A DNA stretch of 6,838 nucleotides from an uncultured Sutterella sp. (GTDB lineage: Bacteria; Pseudomonadota; Gammaproteobacteria; Burkholderiales; Burkholderiaceae_F). The DNA lies in contig CAJKCQ010000091.1 of NCBI GenBank assembly GCA_905198475.1, forward strand, positions 1-6,838, written 5' to 3'. The translations under genes and the position numbers were made by a program. The notes beneath the pieces are model-generated. The model had not been told where the DNA came from, ran no database searches, and worked only from the letters and a program-made list of their open reading frames with translations. This document shows, one piece after another, positions 4,871 to 6,838 of the stretch. Positions within the stretch are counted from its first letter, which is position 1. Every line of letters starts with the position of its first letter.

Positions 4871-6838
4871 ATGATTCCCGAGGGCTTCATCACCAGTCTG
4901 CTCGACCGCGCCGACATCGTCGACGTGGTTGGCCGCTACGTGACGCTCAAGAAGCAGGGCCGCAACTTCATGGCGTGCTGCCCCTTCCACAAGGAGAAGA
5001 CGCCTTCGTTCTCGGTGAGCCCCTCGAAGCAAATCTTCAAGTGCTTCGGCTGCGGCAAGGCCGGCAACGCCATTGGCTTCCTGATGGACATCGAGCGGAT
5101 CGACTTCCCCGAGGCCGTGCGCCGGCTCGCGGGCATCTACGGCCTCGAGGTCCCCGAGGACCGGTCGCCGCGCCGGCTCGAGCAGCGCGCCAAGGCGAAG
5201 GCGCTCTCGGACTACATGAAGGAGGCGGCGGACTTTTACACGGAGAACCTGAAGAAGTCCACGAAGGCCGTGGACTACCTCAAGGCCCGCGAGATCACGG
5301 GCGAGACCGCCGCGCGCTTCGGCCTCGGCTATTCGCCCGACGGCTGGCACGGCCTGCAGGCGGTCTTCCCCGGCGAGCGCTACGGCGCACCGGAACTCCT
5401 CACCACCGGGCTCGTCCTCGAGAAGAACGGCAGGCGCTACGACGCCTTCCGCGACCGCATCATGTTCCCGATCCGCTCGCCCAAGGGCACGGTGATCGGG
5501 TTCGGCGCGCGCACGATGAAGGGCGACGAGCAGCCGAAGTACCTCAACAGCCCCGAGACGCCGATCTACCACAAGGGCAGCGAACTCTACGGTCTCTACG
5601 AAGGCCGCGCCGCCGTGATCGACAAGGGCCGCGCGATCGTCTGCGAAGGCTACATGGACGTGATCCAGCTCTCGCAGGCGGGGTTCCGCGAGGCCGTCGC
5701 GGCGCTCGGCACCTCCATCACGCCCGAGCACGTGAAGAAGCTCTTCAAGCTCACCGACTCGGTCTACTTCTCGTTTGACGGCGACTCCGCCGGCCGCAAG
5801 GCCGCGCGTCGGGCGCTCGAGGCAGCCGTGCCGGTGATCGGCGACGAGCAGGCGGCGCACTTCGTGCTGCTGCCGCCCGAGCACGACCCCGACAGCCTCA
5901 TCAAGGCCGAGGGGGCTGCGGGCTACGAGCGCGAGCTCGAGAAGGCGCTGCCGCTTACGGAGTTCTTGAAGAGCCTCCTTCTTGAAGGAAAGTCCCTCAT
6001 GTACGCCGAAGAGCGCGCGAAGCTCTGCGCCGAGGCGAAGCCCCTGATCCTCGGCCTCAAGAACGCGCCGATGTTGCGCCTTGCCCTCATGAAGGAGATC
6101 GCGGCGATCGCGCGCCTGCAGTTCGAGGACCTCGAGCGACAGTGGGGCGTCGCCGCTCCCGCGCCCGCGCGTCCCGCAGCGCCCGCAGCACTGCCGGGAT
6201 TCGGCCCGCGCGCCCCCGGCCGCTGGGGGCGGCAGGGCGCCTGGAGCGGGTCCTGGCGCCGCCGCCCCGCGCCCGAACCCCGGATCGGCGTGCCCGACGT
6301 GCGCGAGCGCATGCTGCAGTGCTTCCTCGCCTATCCGAAGCTCCTCGCGGAATTCAGCCCGCAGATCGAAGAGGAGTTCGTTACGAGCCCGAGCCCGGCG
6401 GCGAACCGCATCGTCGAGGTGTGGCGCGCGGGTGCGGACGAAGAGGGCGCAGTGGCGAACCCCGCCGCACTTCTGATGCGCCTTGCGGAATCCCCCGACG
6501 CGGCGCACTACGAGTCGCTCCTCGCCGGGGAGCTCACGCTCGAGACGCCCGAAGAGGCCGCGCGGATTGAATTGAGGCGCGACTTCCTCGACCTCGAGCT
6601 CGAGCGCACCAAGGCGCGCCTCATGGAGCTCGGCGCCTCGGGCGCGGGGCTCGAGCAGCTGCGCGCGCTCCTCGGGCGCCGCACGGAGCTCGAGCGCGCC
6701 ATTGCCGAAGCGGCCGAAGAGGAGCGCGACTACCGCCGCCGCGCCGAACAGGCCTCGCGCGCGAGCGCCTTCGCCGCGGCCGAAGCCGGCCGCGCGGACC
6801 TCGCCTATTCCGACAACCCGAAGGTGCGCGCGCTGCAG
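4871..6838 (+). CDS. dnaG: DNA primase DnaG (3' end beyond window)
   Basis: Synthesises RNA primers at the replication fork with DnaB helicase. 656 codons are open to the window edge with no stop. The N-terminal CHC2 zinc domain has Cys37, His40, Cys58 and Cys61 (CCPFH...CFGCG). The RNA-polymerase core shows FRDRIMFPI (193-201) and KYLNSPET (223-230). The Toprim domain has Glu259 in CEGYMD and Asp303/Asp305 in FDGDSAGR, then HDPDSLIK at 338-345. Residues 424-475 are an Ala/Pro/Gly/Arg linker, and 478 onward is the helical DnaB-binding domain. The start at 4871 (MIPEGFI) fits the family. An in-frame ATG at 4820 adds 17 residues. The upstream sequence has no ribosome binding site, as in the poorly translated E. 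coli gene. E. coli DnaG has 581 residues, so this protein is unusually long. Confidence 0.97.
   Translation, partial: MIPEGFITSLLDRADIVDVVGRYVTLKKQGRNFMACCPFHKEKTPSFSVSPSKQIFKCFGCGKAGNAIGFLMDIERIDFPEAVRRLAGIYGLEVPEDRSPRRLEQRAKAKALSDYMKEAADFYTENLKKSTKAVDYLKAREITGETAARFGLGYSPDGWHGLQAVFPGERYGAPELLTTGLVLEKNGRRYDAFRDRIMFPIRSPKGTVIGFGARTMKGDEQPKYLNSPETPIYHKGSELYGLYEGRAAVIDKGRAIVCEGYMDVIQLSQAGFREAVAALGTSITPEHVKKLFKLTDSVYFSFDGDSAGRKAARRALEAAVPVIGDEQAAHFVLLPPEHDPDSLIKAEGAAGYERELEKALPLTEFLKSLLLEGKSLMYAEERAKLCAEAKPLILGLKNAPMLRLALMKEIAAIARLQFEDLERQWGVAAPAPARPAAPAALPGFGPRAPGRWGRQGAWSGSWRRRPAPEPRIGVPDVRERMLQCFLAYPKLLAEFSPQIEEEFVTSPSPAANRIVEVWRAGADEEGAVANPAALLMRLAESPDAAHYESLLAGELTLETPEEAARIELRRDFLDLELERTKARLMELGASGAGLEQLRALLGRRTELERAIAEAAEEERDYRRRAEQASRASAFAAAEAGRADLAYSDNPKVRALQ

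Noticed and set aside
4744..5778. Plus-strand frame overlapping the 5' part of dnaG
   Set aside because: A shifted frame of dnaG, Arg/Pro/His-rich, with no recognisable domain.
4847..6508. 553-codon minus-strand reading frame opposite dnaG
   Set aside because: It is antisense to a primase with intact catalytic motifs. The product is Arg/Ala/Leu/Glu/His-rich without motifs, as expected when GC-rich codons are read backwards.

Overview
The window looks like a core chromosomal region of a high-GC betaproteobacterium, probably Burkholderiales. The RpsU, RpmB, IspH and DnaG sequences have a betaproteobacterial look, coding regions are GC-rich, and rpsU, yqeY and dnaG are adjacent. A gut Sutterellaceae-type genome would fit, but I cannot prove that from this sequence. 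Seven complete protein genes and one truncated by the window edge are supported. No rRNA, tRNA or CRISPR array was seen.

Layout: (a) Bases 1-53 look like the right end of an IS200/IS605-family (TnpB-type) element. It has a GAAT guide tetranucleotide, an 8-bp hairpin and a TCAA cleavage tetranucleotide, abutting the 3' end of ybaK. (b) ybaK (Cys-tRNA deacylase) and ispH (last step of the MEP isoprenoid pathway) lie on the minus strand. (c) A 302-base divergent spacer precedes the plus-strand rpmB-rpmG ribosomal protein pair, which ends in two tandem terminators. The second of these is bidirectional and shared with the convergent tsaD. (d) tsaD (t6A tRNA modification) is on the minus strand and diverges from the plus-strand cluster rpsU - yqeY - dnaG. 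This is the macromolecular synthesis locus, in which rpoD would usually follow outside the window. An intrinsic terminator sits between yqeY and dnaG, and dnaG runs off the right edge.

Functionally nearly everything serves translation or replication initiation: ribosomal proteins L28, L33 and S21, tRNA quality control (YbaK), tRNA modification (TsaD), and primer synthesis (DnaG). IspH, an Fe-S enzyme of isoprenoid synthesis, is the exception. The least ordinary item is the IS200/IS605 end. If its omega-RNA is intact, its guide would be read from the 3' end of ybaK, and the element end itself supplies the ybaK stop codon. Other points of interest are the weak ribosome binding sites of dnaG, rpsU and tsaD, an Ala/Pro/Gly/Arg-rich linker and long C-terminal tail in DnaG, and several strong palindromes in the spacers.
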